Shown piece by piece: positions 9,452 to 17,604 of a stretch of DNA of 64,000 bases; the first letter of the stretch is position 1, and each line of letters opens with the position of its first letter. The position numbers and the translations under genes are program-made. The stretch is from a bacterium. GTDB taxonomy: Bacteria > NPL-UPA2 > JAUVJM01. Location of the stretch: positions 9,336-73,335 of the forward strand of contig JAUWGW010000006.1 in assembly GCA_030606215.1 (NCBI GenBank), in the 5' to 3' direction. Below the pieces are notes generated by a model that saw only the letters and a program-made list of their open reading frames with translations, did not search any database and was not told where the DNA came from.

Positions 9452-9465
9452 GGCACTTAAGTGCC
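9452..9465. promoter_or_regulatory. 14-bp perfect palindrome, possible operator
   Basis: GGCACTTAAGTGCC reads the same on both strands. It lies 51 bases upstream of the -35 element of the NagB-like gene. Operator function is a guess from position. Confidence 0.35.
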
Positions 9466-9516
9466 CAATCTGTTGGAGGAGCAAATCCGCATTGATTTTT
9501 TTCTAACAGGATTTTC

Positions 9517-9546
9517 TTGACGGGGGGTGGGAGTGAGTGATAATAT
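9517..9546 (+). promoter_or_regulatory. Putative sigma-70 promoter of the NagB-like gene
   Basis: TTGACG (9517-9522), an 18-base spacer and TAATAT (9541-9546). The predicted transcript would start near 9553, downstream of the GTG at 9537. That supports the ATG at 9618 as the true start of the following gene. Confidence 0.5.
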
Positions 9547-9617
9547 CAGTTACTGGGGAAGACGGTCTCTGGAGTCAAAAGGTGGTATTAGCCTGCGTTA
9601 ATTTGGAGGGAAGAGAC

Positions 9618-10568
9618 ATGGATTTAGTTTCTACGATAGAAGGTTCACTATTAGAAGGGTTTTTCCCTGAAGGTTGGGATTTGAAAAAATTGGATGAGTG
9701 CTGTAACAATGCACCTGAATCCATCACAGAATCTCAGGAATGGTGGCATTCTGATTTCAGACCTGTTCCCTGTGAGGATTTATCAGAGTTTAACACACTG
9801 ATGGGACATGAAATAGCTCTCAGAATAAAGGAGAGTAAAGAGGAGGGAAAGAAGATAATTTTTATTCTTCCGGTAGGTCCAATGGGAATGTATAAATGGG
9901 CGGTATACTTCTTAAAAGAGTGGGGAGTGGATTGTAAACATGTCTATGGATTCAATATGGATGAATGGAGTGATGGGAAGGGAAATACTTTGCCTTCTGA
10001 TAATCCCGGCGCATTTCAAAATGCTATGGAGGCGGCTTTCTATGGACCTTTAGGGGAATTAACTGTGCCGGCGGAACAGCGGCATTTTGCTGCTAAAGAT
10101 GTTTTGCCTGCCTATCCGGAGAAAATAGCAAAACTCAAGCAGGAAGGAGCGCAACTCGTAGTTGTCTTTGGTATAGGCAGAATTTTCCATATTGCTTTCT
10201 GGGAACCACATTTTGCCGCTGAGTTTAAAACGGAAGAGGAGTGGAAGAACCAGAGTTACAGATTGGGCGCCAAGCTCCATCCATTAACTATAGAGCAGAA
10301 TGCTATTACCAGTTTCAAAAGTAGAACTACACTGGTTCCCTGTTTTGCCAATACCATAGGTCCCGGTATATTTCTTGAGGCGGATTGGATTATAGGGGGT
10401 TGTGATGGTAGTTTAGGTCGTGGTATGATGTGGCAGGGGTTATCGTTATGGGTAACCTTAAGGCATGGTCCAAGTATCTGGATACCGTCAAGTTTTATGC
10501 CGACATTACCAGGCAAACTCTTCTTCCTCAAGGAATTGGCAGGTCCATTAGAAGCAGAATGTAACTAA
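9618..10568 (+). CDS. Glucosamine-6-phosphate deaminase-like protein (NagB/RpiA fold)
   Basis: I place the start at the ATG at 9618, with GGAGGG seven bases upstream; the frame extends to a GTG at 9537, which the predicted promoter overlaps. The 316-residue product has NagB-type landmarks: [15 protein letters not shown] (the phosphate-loop region), VYGFNMDEW (compare FNLDEY), [17 protein letters not shown] (compare GIGxDGHIAFNEP) and [17 protein letters not shown]. It is longer than classical NagB (about 240-270 residues) and the DGHIAF motif is altered, so the substrate may be a different amino sugar phosphate. A PIG-L deacetylase gene begins 13 bases downstream, giving a plausible deacetylation-deamination pair. 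Confidence 0.72.
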   Translation: MDLVSTIEGSLLEGFFPEGWDLKKLDECCNNAPESITESQEWWHSDFRPVPCEDLSEFNTLMGHEIALRIKESKEEGKKIIFILPVGPMGMYKWAVYFLKEWGVDCKHVYGFNMDEWSDGKGNTLPSDNPGAFQNAMEAAFYGPLGELTVPAEQRHFAAKDVLPAYPEKIAKLKQEGAQLVVVFGIGRIFHIAFWEPHFAAEFKTEEEWKNQSYRLGAKLHPLTIEQNAITSFKSRTTLVPCFANTIGPGIFLEADWIIGGCDGSLGRGMMWQGLSLWVTLRHGPSIWIPSSFMPTLPGKLFFLKELAGPLEAECN

Positions 10569-10581
10569 TGGAGGATTACGC

Positions 10582-11283
10582 ATGAACATCTTAGCTGTGG
10601 GGGCTCATCCTGATGATCTGGAGATTCTTTGTGCCGGGACGCTGGCGAAGTATTCCCGGGATGGACATAGGGTAAGCATGGCACATCTCTGTAATGGTAA
10701 CAAGGGACATCACCATATTCCACCAGATGAGCTGGCTAAAATTAGAGATAAAGAAGCTGCTTCTTCCGCTAAGATAATTGGGGCTGAGCACATCAACCTT
10801 GGTATAGAAGACCTGGATGTTTATCTGGAGCGGGAGCAGGTCTTAGCGTGTGTGGAATTGATTAGAAGGACAAAACCGGATGTGATTATTACCCATTCGC
10901 CAGATGATTATATGCCTGACCACACTGTGACTTCAAGTTTGATATTTAATGCCAGTTTCATTGCTACCTTGCCTCATACGAAGACTGAAAGTAAGTATTT
11001 TGAAAAAATAACCCCGCTTTATTATATGGATACCGTGGCCGGGGCTAAATTTCATCCTACTGAGTATGTGGATACCTCTGATACCTTTGCCATCAAGAAA
11101 AAGATGCTTTCCTGTCACCAGAGCCAGTTAAAGTGGCTTAGCGAGCATGATAAGGTTGACATACTGGAGTTTATAGAAGTAGTTGCCAGGTTTAGAGGAT
11201 TGCAATGTGGTGTTTTGTATGCAGAAGGTTTTCGGAAAGCTGAAGTTTGGGGTAGGAATGTTACAAAAAGGTTCCTGCCATAG
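10582..11283 (+). CDS. PIG-L / LmbE family N-acetyl-sugar deacetylase
   Basis: A 233-residue zinc-dependent deacetylase-like protein. The zinc-site motif AHPDDLE is at residues 8-14 and the second cluster HSPDDYMPDH near 106-115. PIG-L enzymes remove acetyl groups from N-acetylglucosamine-containing molecules (for example BshB and MshB in thiol synthesis, or sugar catabolism). It has a strong ribosome site (GGAGG) and follows the NagB-like gene directly, so deacetylation of an amino sugar before or after phosphorylation is the likely role. It ends 23 bases from the convergent end of panC, with no obvious terminator between them. Confidence 0.85.
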   Translation: MNILAVGAHPDDLEILCAGTLAKYSRDGHRVSMAHLCNGNKGHHHIPPDELAKIRDKEAASSAKIIGAEHINLGIEDLDVYLEREQVLACVELIRRTKPDVIITHSPDDYMPDHTVTSSLIFNASFIATLPHTKTESKYFEKITPLYYMDTVAGAKFHPTEYVDTSDTFAIKKKMLSCHQSQLKWLSEHDKVDILEFIEVVARFRGLQCGVLYAEGFRKAEVWGRNVTKRFLP

Positions 11284-11306
11284 AAGTCTTCACATCCAAA
11301 TGACTA

Positions 11307-12152
11307 TTATAAATTGACGATAATGTTGTCTATCAGTCTTGTTTTACCAATCCACACGGCAATGGCGATGAGGACAGGTTTATCTATACCGGCTATCTCC
11401 TGAAGATTTTCAGGGTCAACTATTGTAATATAATCAATCCGTGCGAGTTTTTCACTCTCTATCATTTCGGTTATTTCTTTTCTTATGAATTTCAATAACT
11501 TGTCTCCCCTAATTATTTCATCCTTCGCTTTGAGGAGCGCTCTGTATAAAACTGTCGCGGCTTTTCTCTCCTCCTCATTCAGATACGCATTTCTGGAACT
11601 CATCGCAAGTCCATCTTTCTCCCGAACAGTTGGACAAACGTGTATTTCCACACCCATATTCAAATCGGATACCATCTTTTTGATAATAACGACCTGCTGT
11701 GCATCTTTCTGCCCGAAATAGGCAGTGTCAGGTTCAATCAGATTGAATAATTTCGCAACAACGGTTGTTACGCCGCGAAAATGTGCCGGGCGGTTCTTCC
11801 CGCACATTACCTTGCTTAGACCTTCCACTTCAACAAAGGTAGAATAACCAGATGAATACATCTCCGAAACATCCGGAGCAAAGATAAAATCAACCTTTCC
11901 CCTTTCTGCTATTACTTCATCTCTATTCAAATCTCTCGGGTAACGTTCATAGTCCTCGCTTGGGTCAAACTGGGTTGGGTTGACAAATATGCTAACTATG
12001 AGAACATCACACTTCTTTCTTGCTTCTCTAATTAAACTTAAGTGACCTTCGTGAAAATACCCCATTGTTGGAACCAGAGCGATAGATTTCCCGTCTCTTT
12101 TAGCTTCACGCACAATTCCTCTCATCTCAGCGGCTGTTTTGACTGTCTTCAC
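11307..12152 (-). CDS. panC: Pantothenate synthetase
   Basis: PanC joins pantoate and beta-alanine using ATP, the last step of vitamin B5 synthesis. The nucleotidyltransferase HxGH-type motif is present as PTMGYFHEGHLSL near residues 28-40, followed by IFVNPTQFDPSEDYERYPR, FGQKDAQQ and MSSRNAYL. I favour the GTG at 12152, preceded by GGAGGAGG, giving 281 residues; an ATG at 12179 would add nine residues without a clear reason. The 5' end overlaps the M48 protease gene. It is the last gene of the long arg-lys run. Its final codons recur as a relic at 9285-9353. Confidence 0.95.
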   Translation of the reverse strand: MKTVKTAAEMRGIVREAKRDGKSIALVPTMGYFHEGHLSLIREARKKCDVLIVSIFVNPTQFDPSEDYERYPRDLNRDEVIAERGKVDFIFAPDVSEMYSSGYSTFVEVEGLSKVMCGKNRPAHFRGVTTVVAKLFNLIEPDTAYFGQKDAQQVVIIKKMVSDLNMGVEIHVCPTVREKDGLAMSSRNAYLNEEERKAATVLYRALLKAKDEIIRGDKLLKFIRKEITEMIESEKLARIDYITIVDPENLQEIAGIDKPVLIAIAVWIGKTRLIDNIIVNL

Positions 12153-12891
12153 TTTCCTCCTCCGATTCAAGAGCGGCAATTACAATCTCAACCTCGTGGA
12201 TTCTGTCTTCTATTGGCGGGTGAGTACTCAAAAAAGTTATCTGCACACCCCTTGCCTGCTCCCCGAGCTTTTCAAGAACACTTATCATTGCGTGGGGGTC
12301 ATACCCGCTTTGGTGTGTATAAATTGTCCCGAGACGGTCAGCTTGAAATTCATCTTTTCTGCTGTATCCAAGAATGATTAGTGTGAAGATGTCATCTGCA
12401 ATTTGTTGTACTTGCCTTGCTTCAGTTTTGTCGCCAAGAACAGCTAAGGCAAGGGTAGCCGCAAGCTGGTATCCGAAAACAGACTGGATTCTCTTAATCC
12501 CATGTCTTGCTGCTACATGTCCAGTCTCGTGACCGAGAATAGCGGCGAGTTCCGGTTCATCAACAATATCCAGGAGCCCTTTGTATATATAGATAAAGCC
12601 GCCTGGCAGGGCAAAGGCATTGATTTCAGGTGAATTTATTGCTTTGAAACTGTAAGGTATGTCGGGACGGTGAGAATTACTTGCCACAAGTTGACCAATT
12701 CTATTGACTCTACTATCCTCGTATGCCTCATTTTCCTTTTCAATCTGTTCAGCGACCTTTTTCCCGAGTGCAATTTCCTGCTCAACGGTATATAGAGTCC
12801 GCTCTTCTCTCCTGGTGACTGGATTGTAGACAGTAGCGCAACCGAGGAGGGAGATGAGGAGGAGGGATACGATGCAATTTGCAGTTTTCAT
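12127..12891 (-). CDS. M48 family metalloprotease lipoprotein
   Basis: A 254-residue zinc metalloprotease. The signal peptide ends in the lipobox LLGC with Cys18, so it is predicted to be a periplasm-facing lipoprotein. The zinc motif HETGH is at residues 121-125 in AAILGHETGHVAARHG, and NAFALPGG (91-98) is the usual segment before it. The domain resembles the BepA/LoiP group of envelope quality-control proteases. The gene is coupled to the upstream DUF151 gene by ATGA and overlaps panC at its end, so it is carried within the amino-acid biosynthesis operon, where its presence is functionally unexplained. Confidence 0.9.
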   Translation of the reverse strand: MKTANCIVSLLLISLLGCATVYNPVTRREERTLYTVEQEIALGKKVAEQIEKENEAYEDSRVNRIGQLVASNSHRPDIPYSFKAINSPEINAFALPGGFIYIYKGLLDIVDEPELAAILGHETGHVAARHGIKRIQSVFGYQLAATLALAVLGDKTEARQVQQIADDIFTLIILGYSRKDEFQADRLGTIYTHQSGYDPHAMISVLEKLGEQARGVQITFLSTHPPIEDRIHEVEIVIAALESEEESEDSQNSR

Positions 12892-13286
12892 GGAACTGTA
12901 CTCAGTTCAAGAAGGCTTTCTTCAGCGAAAATTGGAGCCTCAGCACGAAGTGCGAGAGCTATACCATCACTTGGACGAGCGTCAACTTCCTTGCTTCGTC
13001 CATCGCCTGTCCTCAATATAAGTTTTGCGAAAAATGTCCCCTGACGGAGTTTATGAATTACTACCATTTCAAGTTCGGCTTCAAGTTCCCTGATGGTATT
13101 CCGCAAAAGGTCGTGTGTCAGAGGACGCGGCAGTTCTACTCCGCTTATCTTAAGTCTTATAGCATCAGCTTCGTGCACACCAATGACGATAGGGAGGACC
13201 CGGCTGCCATTCTTCTCTCTCAGTATGATAAGCTGGTCTCTCCTCTTATCATCTATCCTGATTCTGAAAAGTTCCATTTTAACCAC
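12888..13286 (-). CDS. DUF151 bifunctional nuclease-like protein
   Basis: A 132-residue protein (or 129 if it starts at the Met at 13277) of the DUF151 family: LPIVIGVHEADAIRLKI, the acidic VDARPSDGIALALR segment and a C-terminal PIFAEESLLE. Family members include plant and bacterial proteins reported to have nuclease activity, but the cellular role is unclear. Its start lies within the end of folK (34-base overlap), and its stop overlaps the next start by four bases. Confidence 0.85.
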   Translation of the reverse strand: MVKMELFRIRIDDKRRDQLIILREKNGSRVLPIVIGVHEADAIRLKISGVELPRPLTHDLLRNTIRELEAELEMVVIHKLRQGTFFAKLILRTGDGRSKEVDARPSDGIALALRAEAPIFAEESLLELSTVP

Positions 13287-13765
13287 TTTTTCCCACCTCC
13301 CTTCTCAATTAGCAATTCTCTAATTGTCTGCCCTGACAGGGGTGAGCGCAAATCAGGAGCAATTTCTGCCAGAGGCACAAGGACAAAACTTCTTCTCTCA
13401 AGTTCCCGATGGGGGACCTGAAGTTCTTCCTCTTTTACGAGAAGGTCGCCGTAGAGGAGAATATCAAGGTCAATTATTCTTGGGCCAAAGTGCCTCCCTT
13501 CAGTCCTGCCAAGTTTTTTCTCCAATTTCTTCACGCAGTCCAGAAGTTCCGCGGGCGTGAGAACCGTTTCTATCTCAGCCGCGCAATTCACAAACTTTGG
13601 CTGGTTGAGCACTTCCTCAGGTTCTGTCTCATAGAGAGAAGAAACTCTGCATACCTTAATCTTGACTGTCTCGCGCAGTGATTTAATTGCATTTCTGATA
13701 TTTTCTATACGATTCCCGAGATTTGACCCAAGTCCAAGATATACTTTCACCCACTTCTCTTCCAC
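13253..13765 (-). CDS. folK: 2-amino-4-hydroxy-6-hydroxymethyldihydropteridine pyrophosphokinase
   Basis: HPPK transfers pyrophosphate from ATP to the pterin alcohol in folate synthesis. The 170-residue product shows the family signature in order: VYLGLGSNLGNR at the N-terminus, YETEPEEVLNQPKFVN, and GPRIIDLDILLYGDL near residues 95-110, which carries the paired Asp residues that bind magnesium. It is a stand-alone HPPK, not fused to FolB or FolP. It overlaps dapL by 19 bases and the DUF151 gene at its end. No other folate genes are in the window. Confidence 0.94.
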   Translation of the reverse strand: MEEKWVKVYLGLGSNLGNRIENIRNAIKSLRETVKIKVCRVSSLYETEPEEVLNQPKFVNCAAEIETVLTPAELLDCVKKLEKKLGRTEGRHFGPRIIDLDILLYGDLLVKEEELQVPHRELERRSFVLVPLAEIAPDLRSPLSGQTIRELLIEKGGGKKWLKWNFSESG

Positions 13766-14919
13766 ACAGCAATCCTTTCCACTGCTTCCTCTAATTTTTT
13801 CTTATCTATCGTCAAACTCATTCGTATGAATCCATCGCCATTTTCACCAAATCCTACTCCTGGTGTTGTGGCAACTCCTGCTCTCTCAAGGAGAGATAAC
13901 ACCAAACGCATGGAGCTATATCCTAAGAGAACAGGAGCCCATATGTAAAATGTAGCTTTTGGTTTTGGAATATCCCATCCTATTCTCTTCAACCCGTTGA
14001 CAAATGTGTCTCTACGTTCCTGATAAATTTTCAGAGTCCTCTTTATCTCTTCCTGGGAACCGTTCAGAGCTTCTATCCCTGCCCATTGAATTGCCTGAAA
14101 TATGCCTGAATCAAGATTGGTTTTAACTTTTCCGAGCCCGCTGATGATTTTGCTGTTGCCAACGATAAACCCTATCCGCCAGCCGGTCATATTATATGTT
14201 TTAGAAAGAGAATGAAATTCCACTCCAATTTCTTTTGCCCCATCCACCTCAAGGAAACTCGGAGCGATGTAACCATCATAACAGATTTCAGAATAAGCCG
14301 CATCATGACATACGATTATGTTGTGTCTTTCAGCAAAATTCCGAACCTCCGAGAAAAAAGTTCTGTCTGCAATCGCAGATGTTGGATTGTTTGGATAATT
14401 GAGAAACATCATCTTTGCTTTCTTCGCTATCGTTTCAGGGATACTGCTCAAATCTGGCAGGAAATTGTTTCCCGGGAGTAGAGGCATTGAGAAACATTTC
14501 CCACCGGCAAGTGTAATGCCTGCGCGATATACAGGATAACCCGGATCCGGAATAAGAGCAATATCCCCCTCGTTTATTACGGCAAGTGGAATATGCCCGA
14601 TCCCTTCCTTTGACCCTATAAGAGGGAGAATTTCAAGTTCCGGGTCAAGCTCTACTCCAAACCTCTTTTTATACCATGCGGCAAGACTTATTCTCAACTC
14701 TAACAAACCTTTGTAAGACGCATAACGGTGATTTTCATGCCTGGTGGAGAATTTCTGAAGAGAGCTTACAATGTGTTCAGGAGTAGCTATGTCAGGGTCA
14801 CCTACACCGAGATCAATAATGTCAACTCCCTTCCCTCTAACTTCTCTCTTCATCTCATCAAGTTTGGCAAAAAGATAGGGGGGCAGTTTTTTAAGCTTGT
14901 CTGAAAACTCAATATTCAT
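13747..14919 (-). CDS. dapL: LL-diaminopimelate aminotransferase
   Basis: A 390-residue class I/II PLP aminotransferase. The motifs IIDLGVGDPDIATPEHI, LNYPNNPTSA and SLSKTYNMTGWRIGF (PLP lysine near residue 235) match the LL-DAP aminotransferase branch, which converts tetrahydrodipicolinate to LL-diaminopimelate in one step. Position directly after dapB and the absence of dapD/dapC/dapE in the cluster support this over a generic aspartate aminotransferase. The start overlaps the end of dapB by four bases. Confidence 0.88.
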   Translation of the reverse strand: MNIEFSDKLKKLPPYLFAKLDEMKREVRGKGVDIIDLGVGDPDIATPEHIVSSLQKFSTRHENHRYASYKGLLELRISLAAWYKKRFGVELDPELEILPLIGSKEGIGHIPLAVINEGDIALIPDPGYPVYRAGITLAGGKCFSMPLLPGNNFLPDLSSIPETIAKKAKMMFLNYPNNPTSAIADRTFFSEVRNFAERHNIIVCHDAAYSEICYDGYIAPSFLEVDGAKEIGVEFHSLSKTYNMTGWRIGFIVGNSKIISGLGKVKTNLDSGIFQAIQWAGIEALNGSQEEIKRTLKIYQERRDTFVNGLKRIGWDIPKPKATFYIWAPVLLGYSSMRLVLSLLERAGVATTPGVGFGENGDGFIRMSLTIDKKKLEEAVERIAVWKRSG

Positions 14920-15716
14920 TGTTTTATAACATCCTGCATGTCATATAGTCCAGAACCTGCACCTGCTATAAATCTTATTGCTTTTATCACTCCTCTAACG
15001 AAAACCTCCCGACTTTCTGCACGATGTATCAATTCCACTCTTTCACCTGCTCCAGCAAAAATTACATTGTGTTCGCCGGTGACACTTCCGCCACGCACAG
15101 CATGTATTCCAATTGCCCCTGTTTTTCTCTCTCCTGTAGTTCCCTTGCGACCATATACTGCAATTTCTTTCAAGCTTTTGCCTCTTGCCTCTGCAATAAT
15201 TCCTGCCAACTTCAACGCTGTCCCACTCGGAGCATCTTTTTTCATACGATGATGGGTTTCCACAATTTCTACATCATATTCAGTCCCGAGGATTTTTGCC
15301 GCCTCACCTGCTATCTTAAATAGGAGGTTCACCCCGATACTCATATTTGGTGAAAGAAGCACCGGGATTTTTGAACTAAAATTTTTTATCCTCTCCTTTT
15401 CTTCGTCACTAAAACCTGTTGTCCCGATAACAACCCCATTATTTTTCTCCACTGCTGCTGGTAGATGGGAGAGTGCTGCACGAGGGGTGCTGAACTCAAC
15501 AAGAATATCCCCGCCACTTATAACTTTCTCCATGTCATCCACAAGCAAGATACCAGATTTAACCAAACCTATTACTTCTCCAACATCCTTATTGAGAAAC
15601 GGGTGTTCTTTCTTTTCAACTGCTCCGGCAAGTTCCATGTCGTCTTCTTCAGTCACTGCTTGCAGGAGCAGTTTCCCCATCTGTCCACCTGCTCCGCTTA
15701 TAACTACCCTTACCAT
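14916..15716 (-). CDS. dapB: 4-hydroxy-tetrahydrodipicolinate reductase
   Basis: DapB reduces the DapA product with NAD(P)H. The 266-residue protein starts with the Rossmann motif VVISGAGGQMGK, has ATTGFS-like IGTTGFSDEE, SPNMSIGVNLL, and the catalytic signature ETHHRMKKDAPSGTA near residue 155. The gene lies nine bases after dapA and is coupled to dapL by ATGA. Confidence 0.96.
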   Translation of the reverse strand: MVRVVISGAGGQMGKLLLQAVTEEDDMELAGAVEKKEHPFLNKDVGEVIGLVKSGILLVDDMEKVISGGDILVEFSTPRAALSHLPAAVEKNNGVVIGTTGFSDEEKERIKNFSSKIPVLLSPNMSIGVNLLFKIAGEAAKILGTEYDVEIVETHHRMKKDAPSGTALKLAGIIAEARGKSLKEIAVYGRKGTTGERKTGAIGIHAVRGGSVTGEHNVIFAGAGERVELIHRAESREVFVRGVIKAIRFIAGAGSGLYDMQDVIKQ

Positions 15717-15725
15717 TTTCCCTCC

Positions 15726-16784
15726 TCACTTATATGCAAGCGTATCCCAGTATGCGTCATTTGCGAGTCTTTCCCCAATATCCACTTCATAAGCTTTCTC
15801 TATCGGTTCTAATATCTGCGGATTTTTCTCCCAGACCAGCTTTGCGGCATTGCGGACAATCTCTACACCAGCGCGGGTCATTTTGCCGAGAGGCGGACGA
15901 CACAGCCCCGCAGGCATTCCAAGACCGTTCATCAATGTTTTTATTGGAAGCGGGTTCCTGAATTTATCTTCAACAGCTACTTTTCTTTTCCGCGATAGAG
16001 TTCTCTCATTCTTGCATTTGACAGTCACTATTCCGAATAGCGGCTGAAGCGCTTCTTGAATTGCTCTTGCTTCAGCCTGTTCGCCGGCAATGACCTTCCT
16101 TGTCATTTCCTCAATAGCCCCCGGGACAACATTTGAAATTACAGAGATAACACCTGAAGATTTAATCTTTGGATTAATCATCATCTCAAATGTCAGGTCA
16201 TCATCACCTGAGAGAATGTCAAAATCTTCCCCTATAAGTTCTCTTGTCCTCTTCATCCGCTGCAGATTACCTGTTGCCTCTTTCACAGCCCGTACATTTG
16301 GGCATTCCTGTGAAAGAATTGCAAGGTCCTCGGGACTAATGGCAGTTCCAGTCCGCCCAGGGATTACATAAGGTATAATGTAGATCTCAGGGCAGGTTTG
16401 AGCTATTTTCGCATAGTACTCCCTACGGAGTTCTATAGATGATGGTCCATTATAGTAACAATCTATGAGAAGCACAGATTCAATTCCTACCTCCTTTGCT
16501 TTCCTTGTCGCTTTGAGTGCTTCTTCCGTAGAATTACTCCCAGCCCCTGCTATAACACCACACCTTTTCTGGGAAAGGTCCAAACAGTTACTTATCACCT
16601 GCGTATGCTCCTCCCAGATAAGTGTTGGAGATTCTCCGGTTGTCCCTACAGGAAGGACCCCGGTTATGCTCTGTGAAATCTGGAACTCAATGTTCTTTTG
16701 AAACCCCTCCCAATCAATTTCATTCTCCTCTGTGAATGGTGTCACAAGAGCAGTCCATGCCCCTTCAAACTTCAATCTGCTCAT
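15726..16784 (-). CDS. dapA: 4-hydroxy-tetrahydrodipicolinate synthase, C-terminally extended
   Basis: DapA condenses pyruvate with aspartate semialdehyde, the first committed step to lysine. Catalytic residues of the aldolase family are all visible: T48-T49-G-E51, Tyr139 in IIPYVIPGRTG and the Schiff-base lysine K168 in VRAVKEATG. At 352 residues it is about 60 longer than typical DapA. The extra sequence follows a KCKNERTLSRKRKVAVEDK linker and ends in a tail after residue 300. The canonical Asn after Tyr139 is Val here. Context within dapF-dapA-dapB makes a different NAL-family aldolase unlikely. The start overlaps the end of dapF by four bases. Confidence 0.9.
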   Translation of the reverse strand: MSRLKFEGAWTALVTPFTEENEIDWEGFQKNIEFQISQSITGVLPVGTTGESPTLIWEEHTQVISNCLDLSQKRCGVIAGAGSNSTEEALKATRKAKEVGIESVLLIDCYYNGPSSIELRREYYAKIAQTCPEIYIIPYVIPGRTGTAISPEDLAILSQECPNVRAVKEATGNLQRMKRTRELIGEDFDILSGDDDLTFEMMINPKIKSSGVISVISNVVPGAIEEMTRKVIAGEQAEARAIQEALQPLFGIVTVKCKNERTLSRKRKVAVEDKFRNPLPIKTLMNGLGMPAGLCRPPLGKMTRAGVEIVRNAAKLVWEKNPQILEPIEKAYEVDIGERLANDAYWDTLAYK

Positions 16785-17602
16785 CTATTTACCTCCATGA
16801 TTAGTTCCCCTTCATATACAAATGTAGCGTTGCCTTGCAGGTAAACATCTGTGACTTTTCCATCTTCAGGTTTGAAGTGGACTACTAATGTAGAGTTCCC
16901 TCCCGTCTCAACACTAGTAGGAGGGTTAACCTTCCCCAATAAATGCCCCACAATAGCTCCTGCCACAGCTCCTGTCCCGCAGGCAAGAGTTTCAGCTTCA
17001 ACGCCTCTCTCATAGGTTCTCAGACGGATTTTTCTCCTGCCGACTACCTCAACAAAATCCACATTTGTTCCCTCTGGCTGAAACATTTTATGATAGCGTA
17101 TTTTCCTGCCAAGCTCAATATCTATTGCTTCAAGATTTTCCACAATAAGCACAGTATGCGGGACGCCTGTATTTATGGAACTTGCGGAGTATTCCCTGTT
17201 ATCTATTAAAAGTTTAAAGGAGAGCTTAATCCCGGTGGGTTCATACATTTTCAATTTGACTTCAGTGCCGATAACTTCAGCAGAAACCAATCCTGCAAGT
17301 GTTTCAAGGTTTACCTTCCTGCCGCTGATACCTTTACGGCTCGCAAATGCGGCAATACATCCGGCTCCGTTCCCGCACATCTCTGCTTCACTTCCATCAG
17401 GATTGAAAATACGCATTTTTAATTGGTCGGGTTTCCTGCTTTTTTCAAGAAGAAGCAATCCGTCTGCTCCAACTGAATATGAGCGCTTGCATAACTTAAG
17501 GGCAAGGGAAGCTCTATCATGACAAGTCCCGAATCGGTTATCAATGACAATGAAATCATTTCCGCCTGCACACATTTTAGTAAACTTTAACCCTGATTGC
17601 AT
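16781..17602 (-). CDS. dapF: Diaminopimelate epimerase
   Basis: DapF interconverts LL- and meso-diaminopimelate without a cofactor, using two cysteines. Both are present: Cys76 in AEMCGNGAGC and Cys208 in LACGTGAVAG. The N-terminus FTKMCAGGNDFIVIDNR is typical, though Cys11 replaces the more common His/Gln-Gly pattern. 273 residues is the normal size. It lies two bases after lysA and overlaps dapA by four bases. Confidence 0.96.
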   Translation of the reverse strand: MQSGLKFTKMCAGGNDFIVIDNRFGTCHDRASLALKLCKRSYSVGADGLLLLEKSRKPDQLKMRIFNPDGSEAEMCGNGAGCIAAFASRKGISGRKVNLETLAGLVSAEVIGTEVKLKMYEPTGIKLSFKLLIDNREYSASSINTGVPHTVLIVENLEAIDIELGRKIRYHKMFQPEGTNVDFVEVVGRRKIRLRTYERGVEAETLACGTGAVAGAIVGHLLGKVNPPTSVETGGNSTLVVHFKPEDGKVTDVYLQGNATFVYEGELIMEVNR

Positions 17603-17604
17603 AT

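Larger units (their letters stand above)
9171..9536. other. Intergenic region with panC relic and palindrome
   Basis: This 366-base gap after the URO-D gene has no intact gene. It holds a degenerate copy of the end of panC on the minus strand (9264-9353), an inverted repeat ATGACATT/AATGTCAT near 9197-9235, and a 14-bp perfect palindrome at 9452-9465 ahead of a promoter. Confidence 0.7.
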
